Program-made: the position numbers and the translations under genes
Shown here: piece by piece, positions 7,916-16,716 of the stretch
Position numbering within the stretch: the first letter of the stretch is position 1
How the letters are laid out: every line of letters begins with the position of its first letter
Assembly: GCA_902523665.1 (NCBI GenBank)
Contig: CABZAD010000001.1
Location: 1 to 64,000 of the forward strand
DNA: 64,000 nt
From: an uncultured Bacteroidota bacterium
GTDB lineage: Bacteria; Bacteroidota; Bacteroidia; Flavobacteriales; Flavobacteriaceae
Direction of reading: 5' to 3'
Notes under the pieces: generated by a model
Databases searched by the model: none
The model's input: the letters and a program-made list of their open reading frames with translations, nothing else
What the model was told of the DNA's origin: nothing

Positions 7916-8851
7916 TTAAACTGAAACAGCAGGCGACATAATTTTAATGTCATTGTATTTTATTTGTCCTCTGATCACAGACGATATATTGGACATTAAA
8001 GCATTAATTACAGGAAGTTTTAACTGACTTTTTGAATATATCATGCTCACTTCTCTTGCTGGTGCAGGATCCTGAAAAGGAATTAAGTTTTCAATATTTT
8101 TAGGTGACAAATTGTTTGAATGTAAATATGGTATTATAGTCATCCAAGGACCACTGTTTGATAAATTAATCAGTGTTTCGAAACTTCCACTTTTTAACTC
8201 ATATTGTTTATTAAGATCTTCCAATGTGCAAAGGTTTAGAACTTGATTTCTGAAACAATGTCCATCCTTGAGAATTAATAATCCTCCATTAGACAGGTCA
8301 TCTACTTCTAAATAATTGTTCCCAGATAAATGATGGTGTTTGGGTACATAGGCAACAAATGGCTCATAGTAAAGGGGTCTTTCTAATATTTTATCATTAT
8401 TCAGTGGAGTAGCTGCAATGGCACAGTCCAATGAATTATCATCTAATTTTTTAATAATTGTCTCAGTATTTAATTCCTCAATCTTTAAATTAACATTTTT
8501 ATGTTTCTTAGTAAAAATATTAAGAAATAAGGGTAATAAGGTTGATGATACAGTCGGAATAATTCCTACTTTAAGAGTTCCTCCAATAGTTCCTTTCTCT
8601 TCAGAAATAACATCATTCATTCTAGTTGATTCTTCAATAATTTTTTTTGCTTGATTTAACACTTTCTGACCAACTTCTGTAACTTGGAGAGGTTTAGTTG
8701 ATCTATTAAATATAGTAATTCCAAGTTCTTCCTCTAATTTTTGAACTTGCATGCTCAAAGTTGGTTGTGTAACAAAACACTTTTCTGAAGCAGTAGTAAA
8801 ATTACCATGTTCTGCTACAGCTAATGTGTATTTAAGTTGAGTAATTGTCAT
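7916..8851 (-). CDS. oxyR: Hydrogen-peroxide sensor OxyR (LysR family)
   Basis: A LysR-type regulator of 311 residues. The winged helix-turn-helix lies at about 1-60 (ASEKCFVTQPTLSMQVQKLE), followed by a linker helix and a periplasmic-binding-like sensor domain from about 90. The peroxide-sensing pair is visible in KDGHCFRNQVLNLC: Cys199 and Cys208, the same numbering as in E. coli OxyR, where they form the activating disulfide. Regulation of peroxide defence is inferred. It diverges from the acyltransferase gene, with Cu/Zn SOD further on. Confidence 0.92.
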   Translation of the reverse strand: MTITQLKYTLAVAEHGNFTTASEKCFVTQPTLSMQVQKLEEELGITIFNRSTKPLQVTEVGQKVLNQAKKIIEESTRMNDVISEEKGTIGGTLKVGIIPTVSSTLLPLFLNIFTKKHKNVNLKIEELNTETIIKKLDDNSLDCAIAATPLNNDKILERPLYYEPFVAYVPKHHHLSGNNYLEVDDLSNGGLLILKDGHCFRNQVLNLCTLEDLNKQYELKSGSFETLINLSNSGPWMTIIPYLHSNNLSPKNIENLIPFQDPAPAREVSMIYSKSQLKLPVINALMSNISSVIRGQIKYNDIKIMSPAVSV

Positions 8852-8960
8852 TATAAGATTATTTTATATTTATTCAAAACTAAATAAAATTTTATTATTA
8901 AAAATTAAAGAAATGTTAAATACTAATATTCTGTATATATTTATGTTTTATTAAAATGTT

Positions 8961-9668
8961 TTGAAAAAAAATATTTTTGGCCAGACAATATTCTTTAAAA
9001 AATTAATTATAGGAATTGTAGGATTTATAACTCATAAAACATTTAGGAACAAAAGATTTGTAATTAAAGGCTCAAAAAACTTAATTGATCTTCCTGAAAC
9101 AAATGTACTTTTTGTAAGCAATCACCAAACTTACTTTTATGATGTTATAGCTATGTTGCATGTATTTAATTCATCTGTAAAAGGAAGAATTGATTCAGTT
9201 AAAAAACCAAAATACCTAATAAATCCAAAAACAAATCTTTATTATATAGCATCTTTGGAGACTATGAAAAAGTCCTTAATTACAAAATTATTAGCATATT
9301 CTGGTGCTGTTTTGGTTCAAAGAAGCTGGAGAGATTCTGGTGAGTCTGTATCAAGAGACATTAGATCAGAAGATCCAGATAAAATTAAACTTGCCCTCAA
9401 GGATGGATGGGTAATTACTTTTCCTAGAGGTACAACTGATAATTCAAAACCAGTTAGAAAAGGCACTGCTCACATAATAAAAAGTAATAATCCTTTGGTA
9501 GTTCCTATTAAGATATCAGGTTTTAAGTCTGTCTTTCAAAGAAATGGATTGGGTTTGATTAATAGAAAAAAAATTTTTTCTCTTGAAATAATGAAACCTT
9601 TGAGAAAAGACGTAAATGAAAATTCAATTGACAATATTACATTACAACTAGAAAAAATAATTAACTAG
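8961..9668 (+). CDS. 1-acyl-sn-glycerol-3-phosphate acyltransferase family protein (PlsC-like)
   Basis: A membrane-associated acyltransferase of 235 residues starting at TTG. The catalytic block reads SNHQTYFYDV, where His and Asp are separated by five residues rather than the usual four (HX4D). A second block, TFPRGTTDNS, corresponds to the FPEGTRS substrate-binding motif, with Arg in place of Glu. A third region is VVPIKISG. Acyl transfer to a lysophospholipid or lipid is inferred; the motif changes make the exact acceptor uncertain. It is divergent from oxyR and convergent with sodC. Confidence 0.8.
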   Translation: MKKNIFGQTIFFKKLIIGIVGFITHKTFRNKRFVIKGSKNLIDLPETNVLFVSNHQTYFYDVIAMLHVFNSSVKGRIDSVKKPKYLINPKTNLYYIASLETMKKSLITKLLAYSGAVLVQRSWRDSGESVSRDIRSEDPDKIKLALKDGWVITFPRGTTDNSKPVRKGTAHIIKSNNPLVVPIKISGFKSVFQRNGLGLINRKKIFSLEIMKPLRKDVNENSIDNITLQLEKIIN

Positions 9669-9678
9669 AACTTAAATA

Positions 9679-10212
9679 TTATAAATCAGATATATTGATT
9701 TCCATGCAACCAATTCTCATTCCTGATGCCCCAGAGGGTTGAGAAACATAATCATCTGCACCATTGTGAATTATTACTGCTTTATTGAGTATGTCATTTT
9801 CTTTTTCACAACCAATACACCATAAATTAGTAGCAAATTTCATCATACCATGACCAATACTATCAACTTCAAAGTTACCCACAGCTCCTAGATGAAATCC
9901 ATCAGGATCACCCCACTTACTATGTTTTGTTCCATAGGGGTTCCAGTGTCCTCCAGTACTTAAGCCATCTTCCGAAGAACAATCACCGTTTTCATGAATA
10001 TGTAGTGCTTTGTTCCCAGGCTGAATTCCATAGGCATGTGCTTCAAGGTAGACCGAATCATTTTTTTGTGTAAACATAATAGTTCCAGAGATAGGAGAAT
10101 TGTTTAAAGGTTTTATAGCCTTTTTTACAGAAATCACATCTTCTTTTTGATTACATCCAATCGATGTTATTAGAAGAAAAATTATAATTAATTTTGATAT
10201 TGAGTTTTTCAT
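9679..10212 (-). CDS. sodC: Superoxide dismutase [Cu-Zn], lipoprotein
   Basis: A secreted, probably lipidated Cu/Zn superoxide dismutase of 177 residues. The signal ends in SIGCNQ (Cys20). Metal ligands are visible in ALHIHENGDCS (copper histidines), GGHWNP, HSKWGDPDGFHLGAVGN (bridging and zinc histidines, zinc aspartate) and VIIHNGADD. The cysteine of HENGDC and that of GMRIGC can form the conserved disulfide. It protects the envelope from superoxide. OxyR lies nearby on the same strand but in a separate unit. Confidence 0.93.
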   Translation of the reverse strand: MKNSISKLIIIFLLITSIGCNQKEDVISVKKAIKPLNNSPISGTIMFTQKNDSVYLEAHAYGIQPGNKALHIHENGDCSSEDGLSTGGHWNPYGTKHSKWGDPDGFHLGAVGNFEVDSIGHGMMKFATNLWCIGCEKENDILNKAVIIHNGADDYVSQPSGASGMRIGCMEINISDL

Positions 10213-10233
10213 AAAACAAATTTATAATATTAA

Positions 10234-11259
10234 ATGTTTAAAAGAAATTTTTTTAAAATATACGTACTTCTCTGGTTCATTACAGGTTGTAAAATTTCTT
10301 ATAAAACATATGAATTTGAAAAAGCTCCTGAAATACAAAAGCCAGATTATAGTAATAGTGAAAGCTGGGCAGTCATCCCAGGAAAAATTCCAAATTTAAT
10401 TTCGGAATTTTACGATGGAAATAGAGAAAAGAAAAATGCAGATGTTTTTTTTATTTATCCTACTTTGATTGATGGAAAAGATTTGAAAGCCTGGAACTCG
10501 GATATATGGGATCGACATATTAGAAATGATGTTTTAAATAGGCCAGTAAAATATCAAGCTTCTGCTTGGATTGAGTCTGGAAACTTATATGTGCCATATT
10601 ATAGACAAGCGCATTTGAGAGTTTTTAATAAAAAATTCGAAGCTGATGGAAAAAAGGCCTTAGATCTAGCATACTCAGATATAAGGGATGCATTTATTTA
10701 TTTCATTGATAATTATAATAAAGGTAGACCATTTATAATTGCCTCGCATAGTCAAGGTACGTTGCACGCAAAAAGACTTATTTCGGAGTTAATTGATGGC
10801 AAAAAAATTCAAAAAAAGTTAATTGCTGCATACTTAGTTGGATGGAAAGTAGATCCAAATGAGTTTGATTATATAAAGCCAATGATTTCACCAGATGAGA
10901 TCGGAGGTTATGTGGCATGGAATACTTATAAGATTAATAAATACCCAAGAAAAAATACTTACGAAGAACTCTTCAGGGGGGGTGTAACTTCAAATCCTAT
11001 AACTTGGGATAAATCAACTGAGGCTGACAAAAGTTTACATAAAGGAGTGCTCTACAGAAACTTGAAAATTTTTCCGAAAAGTTTAAATATTAAGGTTATC
11101 GATGGTATGATTTGGTCTACTGTTCCAAATTTGCCCGGTAAGCTTTTATTAAGTACAATCAAGGATTATCATTTTGCAGACATTAATTTATTTTGGGTAG
11201 ACATCAGAGAAAATGCAAAACTTAGAGTTAAGCAATGGTTTTTAAAAAATAATTATTAA
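10234..11259 (+). CDS. DUF3089 alpha/beta-hydrolase-like lipoprotein
   Basis: A 341-residue exported protein; the signal ends in FITGCK (Cys19), consistent with lipidation. The fold is alpha/beta hydrolase of the DUF3089 type. Family blocks are ADVFFIYPTL, the YVPYYRQAHLRVF region and the nucleophile elbow IIASHSQGT (Ser in S-H-S-Q-G). A late histidine in DYHFADINLFW could complete the triad. The substrate is unknown. It is divergent from sodC with only 21 bp between start codons, so promoters overlap. Confidence 0.85.
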   Translation: MFKRNFFKIYVLLWFITGCKISYKTYEFEKAPEIQKPDYSNSESWAVIPGKIPNLISEFYDGNREKKNADVFFIYPTLIDGKDLKAWNSDIWDRHIRNDVLNRPVKYQASAWIESGNLYVPYYRQAHLRVFNKKFEADGKKALDLAYSDIRDAFIYFIDNYNKGRPFIIASHSQGTLHAKRLISELIDGKKIQKKLIAAYLVGWKVDPNEFDYIKPMISPDEIGGYVAWNTYKINKYPRKNTYEELFRGGVTSNPITWDKSTEADKSLHKGVLYRNLKIFPKSLNIKVIDGMIWSTVPNLPGKLLLSTIKDYHFADINLFWVDIRENAKLRVKQWFLKNNY

Positions 11260-11290
11260 ATTTCAGATATAAAATTTTAAAAAAAAAACT

Positions 11291-12721
11291 ATGCCCTCAA
11301 AAAATAATTCAAGAAGAAAATTTATCAAAAATTCTGCATTAGCCTCATCCTTATTTATTGTACCCAGAAATGTATTGGGTGGTGAAGGTTTTATTGCTCC
11401 TAGCGATAAGGTAAATGTAGCCGGCATTGGTCTTCATGGTCAAGGTCAGGCAGACGTTAGCAGAACTGCTGCAAGTAAATTTGCAAACATTGTTGCTCTT
11501 TGTGATGCACATCCAAATGCCAATGGATCCGTTGCAATAAGAAATAAGTTTCCCGATGCTGAATTTTACATTGATTACAGAGAAATGATTGATAAAAATA
11601 AAGATATTGATGCTGTAATCGTAACGACACCAGATCATACACATGCAAATATTGCAGAGTTTGCAATGTTAAGAAATAAACATGTATATGTTCAAAAACC
11701 ATTAACTCATAATGTTAAAGAGGCCAGGTACTTAACATTACTTGCTAATAAAAAGAAAGTTGTTACTCAAATGGGTAACCAAGGTTCTTCCAACCCTGAT
11801 CAAAAACTGATTCAAAAATGGATTAAAGATGGCAAAATAGGAAAGGTGGATAGTGTTGATGGATGGACTAATAGACCAGTATGGCCTCAAGGAGTTAGTA
11901 TTTCTAAGCCTGATAATTCAAAAAAGCCAGAGGGAATGGACTGGGACCTATGGGCTGGGCCGGAAAAAAATAATGGTTATATACCTGGTCTTCATGCGTT
12001 TGATTGGAGAGGATATTGGGACTATGGTACAGGATCACTTGGTGATATGGGCTGTCATTTAATGGACGTTCCAATAAAAGCTCTTGGATTATATGATCCT
12101 TATAGTGTTGAGGCTAGTATTTCAAGGCAGCCATATGTTAGATCTTACACTCCAGCTGATGTGTCTAATTCTTCAGTTCCTGCAAGCTCAATTGTTACAT
12201 ATAGGTTTAATCCTTCGAAAATCAATGATTCAAAAGTTAAGTTTACTTGGATGGATGGTGGTCTTAGACCATCTCAACCTGAGCAAATTAAAGAAGATAT
12301 CGGAATAGGAGGAATACTCATACATGGCGAAAAAGGTATTATATCATGTAATGATTATGGTACTAGAGCGAAGTTATACATTAATGGAGAGATTGTTGAA
12401 AGGGGTCAATTTGATGGAATTCCAGAAAATGCATTTAATCATTATACATCTTGGGTTGAAGCTATTGTAGATGGATATGGTAGTGAAAAACATAAAAATC
12501 TAAATTCAGGATTTGATGTTGCAGGGCCAATATCTGAAGTTGTTTTACTTGGTAACGTGGCTGTAAGAAGTGGGTTATTAAAAAGATCTCCTAGAAGTAA
12601 TGTATTTATTGGTAGAAAAAGACTTGATTACGATAGTAAAAATATGATAATTACAAACTTTGATCAAGCTAATCAATTTCTTACTAGAGAATACAGAAAA
12701 GGTTGGGAACTTAACATTTAA
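11291..12721 (+). CDS. Gfo/Idh/MocA family oxidoreductase, Tat-exported
   Basis: A 476-residue NAD(P)-dependent oxidoreductase-like protein. The N-terminus SRRKFIKNSALASSLF is a twin-arginine signal, and TatC is encoded in this window. The Rossmann motif is AGIGLHGQGQ (about 44-53) and the family block HVYVQKPLTH replaces the usual EKP by QKP. The C-terminal domain carries GSLGDMGCHLMDVP. Proteins of this kind act on sugars or cyclitols outside the cytoplasm; the substrate is not known. Its stop interlocks with that of the convergent OmpA-family gene (TTAA shared). Confidence 0.88.
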   Translation: MPSKNNSRRKFIKNSALASSLFIVPRNVLGGEGFIAPSDKVNVAGIGLHGQGQADVSRTAASKFANIVALCDAHPNANGSVAIRNKFPDAEFYIDYREMIDKNKDIDAVIVTTPDHTHANIAEFAMLRNKHVYVQKPLTHNVKEARYLTLLANKKKVVTQMGNQGSSNPDQKLIQKWIKDGKIGKVDSVDGWTNRPVWPQGVSISKPDNSKKPEGMDWDLWAGPEKNNGYIPGLHAFDWRGYWDYGTGSLGDMGCHLMDVPIKALGLYDPYSVEASISRQPYVRSYTPADVSNSSVPASSIVTYRFNPSKINDSKVKFTWMDGGLRPSQPEQIKEDIGIGGILIHGEKGIISCNDYGTRAKLYINGEIVERGQFDGIPENAFNHYTSWVEAIVDGYGSEKHKNLNSGFDVAGPISEVVLLGNVAVRSGLLKRSPRSNVFIGRKRLDYDSKNMIITNFDQANQFLTREYRKGWELNI

Positions 12722-14025
12722 TTTTCAACAGATATCTTAACTCTTCTATTCTTCTTCCTCTCACTTAAAGGAAAGTTAGGATAGCTGGGATTAGATTCTC
12801 CATAAGCTCTTGTCTTTAATCTTGAATCATTAATACCATTCTTAATCAAGGTATTTTTAATTGAGTTAGATCTACTCAGAGAGAGCTGCATATTGTATTC
12901 AGATTCTCCTTCTGATGATGCATGCCCATCTATATTAACCTTGATATAATTATATCTATTTAAAATTTTACTTAAATCAGAAATATTTGAAATCTGATCT
13001 TGATTTAATTCAAAACTATCAAAGTCGAAGAAAAAATCCGAATATCTATTGAGAAAAATAGATAGAGATAATGGCATTTTTGGACATCCATTAAATGTCT
13101 CTTCTCCAGCCTCATTTGGACAATTATCATTAATGTTTGGAATGCCATCATTATCAACATCAGCTAATTTGCAACCACCATTCGATTCCAGTCCTGCTTC
13201 ATTTGGACAATTATCAATGTTATCATTCAAACCGTCACCATCTGAATCAGGACATGGCTCTCCATTTGTTCCAGCGTTGTTTGGGCATGGATCATTCAAG
13301 TCTGAAAAACCATCTCCGTCAGTATCTGGACAACCTCCCATGGAATTCAAACCAGGCTTGTTAGGACATTGATCATCCAAATCGGAGATACCGTCACCAT
13401 CTGAATCAGGACATCCACTTAACTCTGAAAGGCCAGGAAGATCTGGACATTGATCCTTCTTGTCAGTTATTCCATCCCCATCTGAGTCACCTTTGCCAAA
13501 ATTAAATTTTATTCCAACTACATGTTGTAGGTTACTGTAAGCATTTTTTTCATCTAATGCCTTGTAACTTATTCCTGTATTTAAAGCTATATTTTTTGAA
13601 ATTTGAAAATCAATTCCAGCACCAAATGATGGTCCGTAAGAGGTGTTCTTTGATGCAAGACTAATATCACTCTCTCCAAAATTGGATAGTCCATATCCAG
13701 CATATAAATAAGTATTTGTATCTACACCTAAAAACTTTGATTCATTTGGAAAATTATATTTTACAATCCCATCTAAAGAATAATAATATAAATCTTCATT
13801 TGAAACGTTTACATCATTTTCTGAATAATTAATACCTACTGAAAAGTTATTAAAAATATATCTCGATAGACTTAAAGTTGGAAGCCTGTAACTTGTTTTA
13901 TCTGAATTTTCTGCATTAACTGAATTAATTCCAAATTCAAATAACCATGGATTTTCTTCATTTTGACTGTAAACTGAACCTGCTAAAAATATTAAGAAAA
14001 CTAAAGAAATTGCATGGTTTTTCAT
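12718..14025 (-). CDS. OmpA family outer-membrane protein with thrombospondin type 3 repeats
   Basis: A 435-residue outer-membrane protein. A signal peptide (1-20, ending VYSQ) is followed by an eight-stranded barrel-like region to about 170. Five calcium-binding thrombospondin type 3 repeats (pattern DSDGDGxxDxxDxCPxxxG) span about 180-310. A C-terminal OmpA/MotB peptidoglycan-binding domain carries DGHASSEGESEYN and LSLSRSNSIKNTL. It anchors the outer membrane to the wall; the repeats probably form a rigid calcium-bound spacer. Confidence 0.92.
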   Translation of the reverse strand: MKNHAISLVFLIFLAGSVYSQNEENPWLFEFGINSVNAENSDKTSYRLPTLSLSRYIFNNFSVGINYSENDVNVSNEDLYYYSLDGIVKYNFPNESKFLGVDTNTYLYAGYGLSNFGESDISLASKNTSYGPSFGAGIDFQISKNIALNTGISYKALDEKNAYSNLQHVVGIKFNFGKGDSDGDGITDKKDQCPDLPGLSELSGCPDSDGDGISDLDDQCPNKPGLNSMGGCPDTDGDGFSDLNDPCPNNAGTNGEPCPDSDGDGLNDNIDNCPNEAGLESNGGCKLADVDNDGIPNINDNCPNEAGEETFNGCPKMPLSLSIFLNRYSDFFFDFDSFELNQDQISNISDLSKILNRYNYIKVNIDGHASSEGESEYNMQLSLSRSNSIKNTLIKNGINDSRLKTRAYGESNPSYPNFPLSERKKNRRVKISVEN

Positions 14026-14095
14026 GTTAGTATTAAAATATGAAAAAATTTTGTTAATACATAAGATTGAATTATAATTATGAAAATTTAGAAAT

Positions 14096-15172
14096 ATGAG
14101 TAAAAAAATCAGAGTTCTTGTAATAGGATGTGGAAATATGGGGGCATCTCATGCTACAGCATATCATAATCATGAAGGATTTGAAATATGTGGCTTAGTC
14201 TCAAGAGGAGAGAGTAAACACATTTTAAATACTTCTTTAACTAGCAATTATCATACTTTTTCAGATTACAAGCTGGCAATATCAGAAACTAATCCCGATG
14301 CAGTTTGTATCTCAACTTACCCAGATACTCATGAGGAAATATCATTGCACGCACTCGATAATAACTGTCATATTTTTTTAGAAAAACCTATTGCTGCTGA
14401 TTTAGTTGGTTCAAGAAAGATAATTAATAAAGCTGAAGAAGTTAATAAAAAGTTAGTAGTAGGTTACATTTTAAGACATCATCCAATATGGAAAGAGTTT
14501 ATCAAAGAATCAAAAAAATTAGGAAAGCCTGTAGCTATGAGAATGAATCTTAATCAACAAAGTTCAGGTGAAACTTGGGATGTACATAAAAATCTTCTTG
14601 CATCTTTAAGTCCTATTGTAGACTGTGGAGTTCATTATCTTGATGTTATGTGTCAAATTACACAATCAAAACCACTAAGTGTTTCTGCTATCGGAGTTAG
14701 GCTTTCAGATGAAATTCCCAACGATAATTACAACTATGGTCAACTCCAAATAAGGTTTGAAGATAATTCAGTAGGTTGGTATGAAGCTGGCTGGGGACCA
14801 ATGATTAGTGAAACAGCATTCTTTGTTAAAGATGTAATTGGTCCTAATGGCTCTGTTTCAATTATCTCAGACGATGATACTTTTAATAAAGACTCTGATA
14901 ACATAGAGAATCATACTAAAAACAATTGTTTAAAAATACATAGTTCCAAATTAGATTCAGATGATAATTTCATATCACCGAACAGAAAGATTGTATATGA
15001 CGAGGATCCTTCGCATCAAGATTTATGTGACTATGAGCAGGAATATTTTTACAAATCTATATCCAAGGATATTGATTTGAAGTCCCATATGGAAGATGCA
15101 TATAAAAGTCTTCAAATCGCTTTAGCTTGTGATGAAGCTGTTAAAAAAGGTAAAACAGTAATCCTAGATTAA
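14096..15172 (+). CDS. Gfo/Idh/MocA family oxidoreductase, cytoplasmic
   Basis: A 358-residue oxidoreductase without signal peptide. The Rossmann motif is VIGCGNMGASHA (about 9-20), the family block IFLEKPIAADL contains the EKP lysine, and VDCGVHYLDVM carries the catalytic-site histidine region. It probably oxidises or reduces a sugar or inositol derivative with NAD(P). It is unlike the Tat-exported paralogues at 11291 and 19632, which carry RR signals. The stop codon interlocks in TTAA with a tiny convergent ORF. Confidence 0.88.
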   Translation: MSKKIRVLVIGCGNMGASHATAYHNHEGFEICGLVSRGESKHILNTSLTSNYHTFSDYKLAISETNPDAVCISTYPDTHEEISLHALDNNCHIFLEKPIAADLVGSRKIINKAEEVNKKLVVGYILRHHPIWKEFIKESKKLGKPVAMRMNLNQQSSGETWDVHKNLLASLSPIVDCGVHYLDVMCQITQSKPLSVSAIGVRLSDEIPNDNYNYGQLQIRFEDNSVGWYEAGWGPMISETAFFVKDVIGPNGSVSIISDDDTFNKDSDNIENHTKNNCLKIHSSKLDSDDNFISPNRKIVYDEDPSHQDLCDYEQEYFYKSISKDIDLKSHMEDAYKSLQIALACDEAVKKGKTVILD

Positions 15173-15255
15173 AAGAATCTTTCTTTAATTTCAACTACTA
15201 TAACTATAGCAAAGATTAACGCTAAAGTTCCGATAAATATTCCTCCTACACCCAT
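15169..15255 (-). CDS. Putative 28-residue single-span membrane peptide
   Basis: A short frame from ATG at 15255 to TAA at 15169. It encodes 28 residues: MGVGG, a hydrophobic helix of about 17 residues (IFIGTLALIFAIVIVVE) and a charged end KERFF. A purine-rich GAAGAAA precedes the start. Its stop shares TTAA with the stop of the convergent oxidoreductase, the same interlock seen at other convergent pairs in this window. Small single-span peptides of this kind often modulate membrane complexes, but no partner is evident. Chance cannot be excluded. Confidence 0.45.
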   Translation of the reverse strand: MGVGGIFIGTLALIFAIVIVVEIKERFF

Positions 15256-15302
15256 TTTTTTTCTTCAAATTTAATCTTTTTTTTTAAAAATATTTTACAA
15301 TA

Positions 15303-15343
15303 TGTAATAATTACAAAGTGTAATATAAAATTAATAATTACAC
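15303..15343. repeat. Cluster of TGTAAT inverted half-sites
   Basis: Four TGTAAT/ATTACA half-sites in 41 bp. A 13-bp palindrome, TGTAATAATTACA (15303-15315), is followed by GTGTAAT (15318-15324) and ATTACAC (15337-15343). It lies about 125-165 bp upstream of the recombinase-like start in a 210-bp AT-rich spacer that holds nothing else I can identify. It could be an operator or a remnant recombination (res-like) site. Low-complexity AT sequence makes some palindromes likely by chance. Confidence 0.4.
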
Positions 15344-15438
15344 AAAAAAAAACATTATTTTATATTTAATATTAACTTTAATTTAATTTTAAATGTAAAA
15401 ATATTAACTTAATCCATAAATTAAATAATAAAAAAGTG

Positions 15439-15446
15439 TATATTTG
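15439..15446 (+). promoter_or_regulatory. Bacteroidota-type -7 promoter element
   Basis: TATATTTG matches the TAnnTTTG consensus, 19 bp before the start codon of the recombinase-like gene. No clear -33 TTG element is seen. Confidence 0.4.
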
Positions 15447-15465
15447 ATACATATATAAATATAAC

Positions 15466-16071
15466 ATGATTATAACATATTTGCAGACAATCAATGATTC
15501 TGAAGCACAAATGTTTATAAATAAGGAGAATTCCTACGTAGACTTGTGCTCTAGTGTAATCCCTTTTGATAAAAGAGATAAAGGCTCATTAGTTTTAGCT
15601 TTGATAAACCAAAAGAAAATATCAAAATTGATAGTTCAAAATATTTCTATGTTAGGTAGAAACCAAATTAATGTATTAAATACTATTGATTTTCTAATTA
15701 ATAATAATGTTTGTCTAGTATCTCAATCAGAACAACTTGAAACCATGGATGAATATGGACGAGTTAAACAGGATACAATCTTGTTCTTGAATATATTTCG
15801 ATCATTGGCAAATATGGAATATAAAAATCGTAAAGAGTCACATAGGTATGGCATTCAACAAGCTAAAGATCTTGGAAGATATAAAGGAGTTGGTGGAAGA
15901 CAAATTGAATCTATTGAAGAGTTCTTTGAAAAACCTAAAAATATAAATATTTTAAGGCATTTAAAGAGAGGTGAAAGCATAAGAAGAACAGCTAAGTTAG
16001 TTGGTGCCTCTCCTGGGTTGGTTCAAAAAGTTAAAAGATGGGCTCAAGATCATGATAGATTAAATCCATAA
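15466..16071 (+). CDS. Serine-recombinase-like protein with degenerate catalytic site and C-terminal HTH
   Basis: A 201-residue protein with the layout of a small resolvase/invertase: N-terminal recombinase-like domain (about 1-125), long helix ending NRKESHRYGIQQAK, and a helix-turn-helix at about 169-191 (GESIRRTAKLVGASPGLVQKVKR). The first strand reads MIITYLQTIN where active enzymes have Y-x-R-x-S, so the nucleophilic serine and first arginine are absent. The DRLGR block is SMLGR, and AxxER is ANMEY. Cleavage activity therefore seems lost, and a regulatory DNA-binding role is possible. No mobile-element boundaries are visible. Confidence 0.7.
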   Translation: MIITYLQTINDSEAQMFINKENSYVDLCSSVIPFDKRDKGSLVLALINQKKISKLIVQNISMLGRNQINVLNTIDFLINNNVCLVSQSEQLETMDEYGRVKQDTILFLNIFRSLANMEYKNRKESHRYGIQQAKDLGRYKGVGGRQIESIEEFFEKPKNINILRHLKRGESIRRTAKLVGASPGLVQKVKRWAQDHDRLNP

Positions 16072-16139
16072 AATTTGGATTACCTCTAATTGTCTTGCTA
16101 AAAATTCATAGTTTTATGTAAATTATTAATAAATTAATC

Positions 16140-16625
16140 ATGAAAAAAATAATATTATTACTAACATTAGGACTATTTATATCTTGTTCTAATGTTCAAA
16201 ATCCAGATTATGAAAAAAATCTAGAAATTGCAAAAGAGTGGTTTGAAGTATTTGTAACAGAAGACTTTGATGCAATATCAGATTTTTATGCTGACGAGGT
16301 TGAATTTCAAAGTGCTTTTTACCAAGGTCCAGTCATGAATAGAGAGGAAACCCTTAATTATTTAAAAGGCTGGCAAGATGCAATGGAGGATATCACCTGG
16401 GAGGCCGAGAATTACCTTCCTGGACTAGACCCAGAAACTGGTTTGCCAAATGGAAGTGTTAGAACATATGGATACTGGTCTGGCACAAATACTGCATCTG
16501 GTAAAAGTTTTAGGGCTTTGTGGTACCACTATCTAACTTTCGATGATAACGGAAAAATCATAAATGGTGGTGATTTTGGAGATGCAACAGGTCTTGTTAT
16601 GGCTGTAGCTCCAGACCAAGAATGA
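16140..16625 (+). CDS. NTF2-like (SnoaL-type) lipoprotein
   Basis: A 161-residue lipoprotein with the signal ending in LFISCS (Cys16). The mature part begins with a helix AKEWFEVFVTEDFDAISDFYADEVEFQSAF (about 31-60), typical of NTF2-like/SnoaL-like domains. Later strands include VRTYGYWSGTNTASGKSFRALWYHYLTF, ending in GKIINGGDFGDATG. This matches polyketide-cyclase-like carrier proteins in outline. The ligand or reaction is unknown. It has its own terminator and is the first of three related lipoprotein genes. Confidence 0.78.
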   Translation: MKKIILLLTLGLFISCSNVQNPDYEKNLEIAKEWFEVFVTEDFDAISDFYADEVEFQSAFYQGPVMNREETLNYLKGWQDAMEDITWEAENYLPGLDPETGLPNGSVRTYGYWSGTNTASGKSFRALWYHYLTFDDNGKIINGGDFGDATGLVMAVAPDQE

Positions 16626-16642
16626 GAGTTTATTTTAATGAA

Positions 16643-16680
16643 AAAAACCTTTCCACTCAAATATGGAAAGGTTTTTTTTT
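16643..16680 (+). terminator. Rho-independent terminator
   Basis: A 13-bp stem AAAAACCTTTCCA (16643-16655) with TGGAAAGGTTTTT (16664-16676), an 8-nt loop and a T run to 16680. It separates the first NTF2-like lipoprotein gene from the next. Confidence 0.9.
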
Positions 16681-16716
16681 ATATTTATAACATAAATCAA
16701 TTAAAATTTATCAATT

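Noticed and set aside
13049..13372. Repeated CCATC/GGACA pattern as a DNA repeat or antisense gene
   Set aside because: The periodicity comes from the thrombospondin type 3 repeats of the OmpA-family protein on the minus strand.
15466..16071. Active mobile element carried by the recombinase-like gene
   Set aside because: No terminal inverted or target-site repeats, no transposase, no integration at a tRNA, and the catalytic residues are missing.
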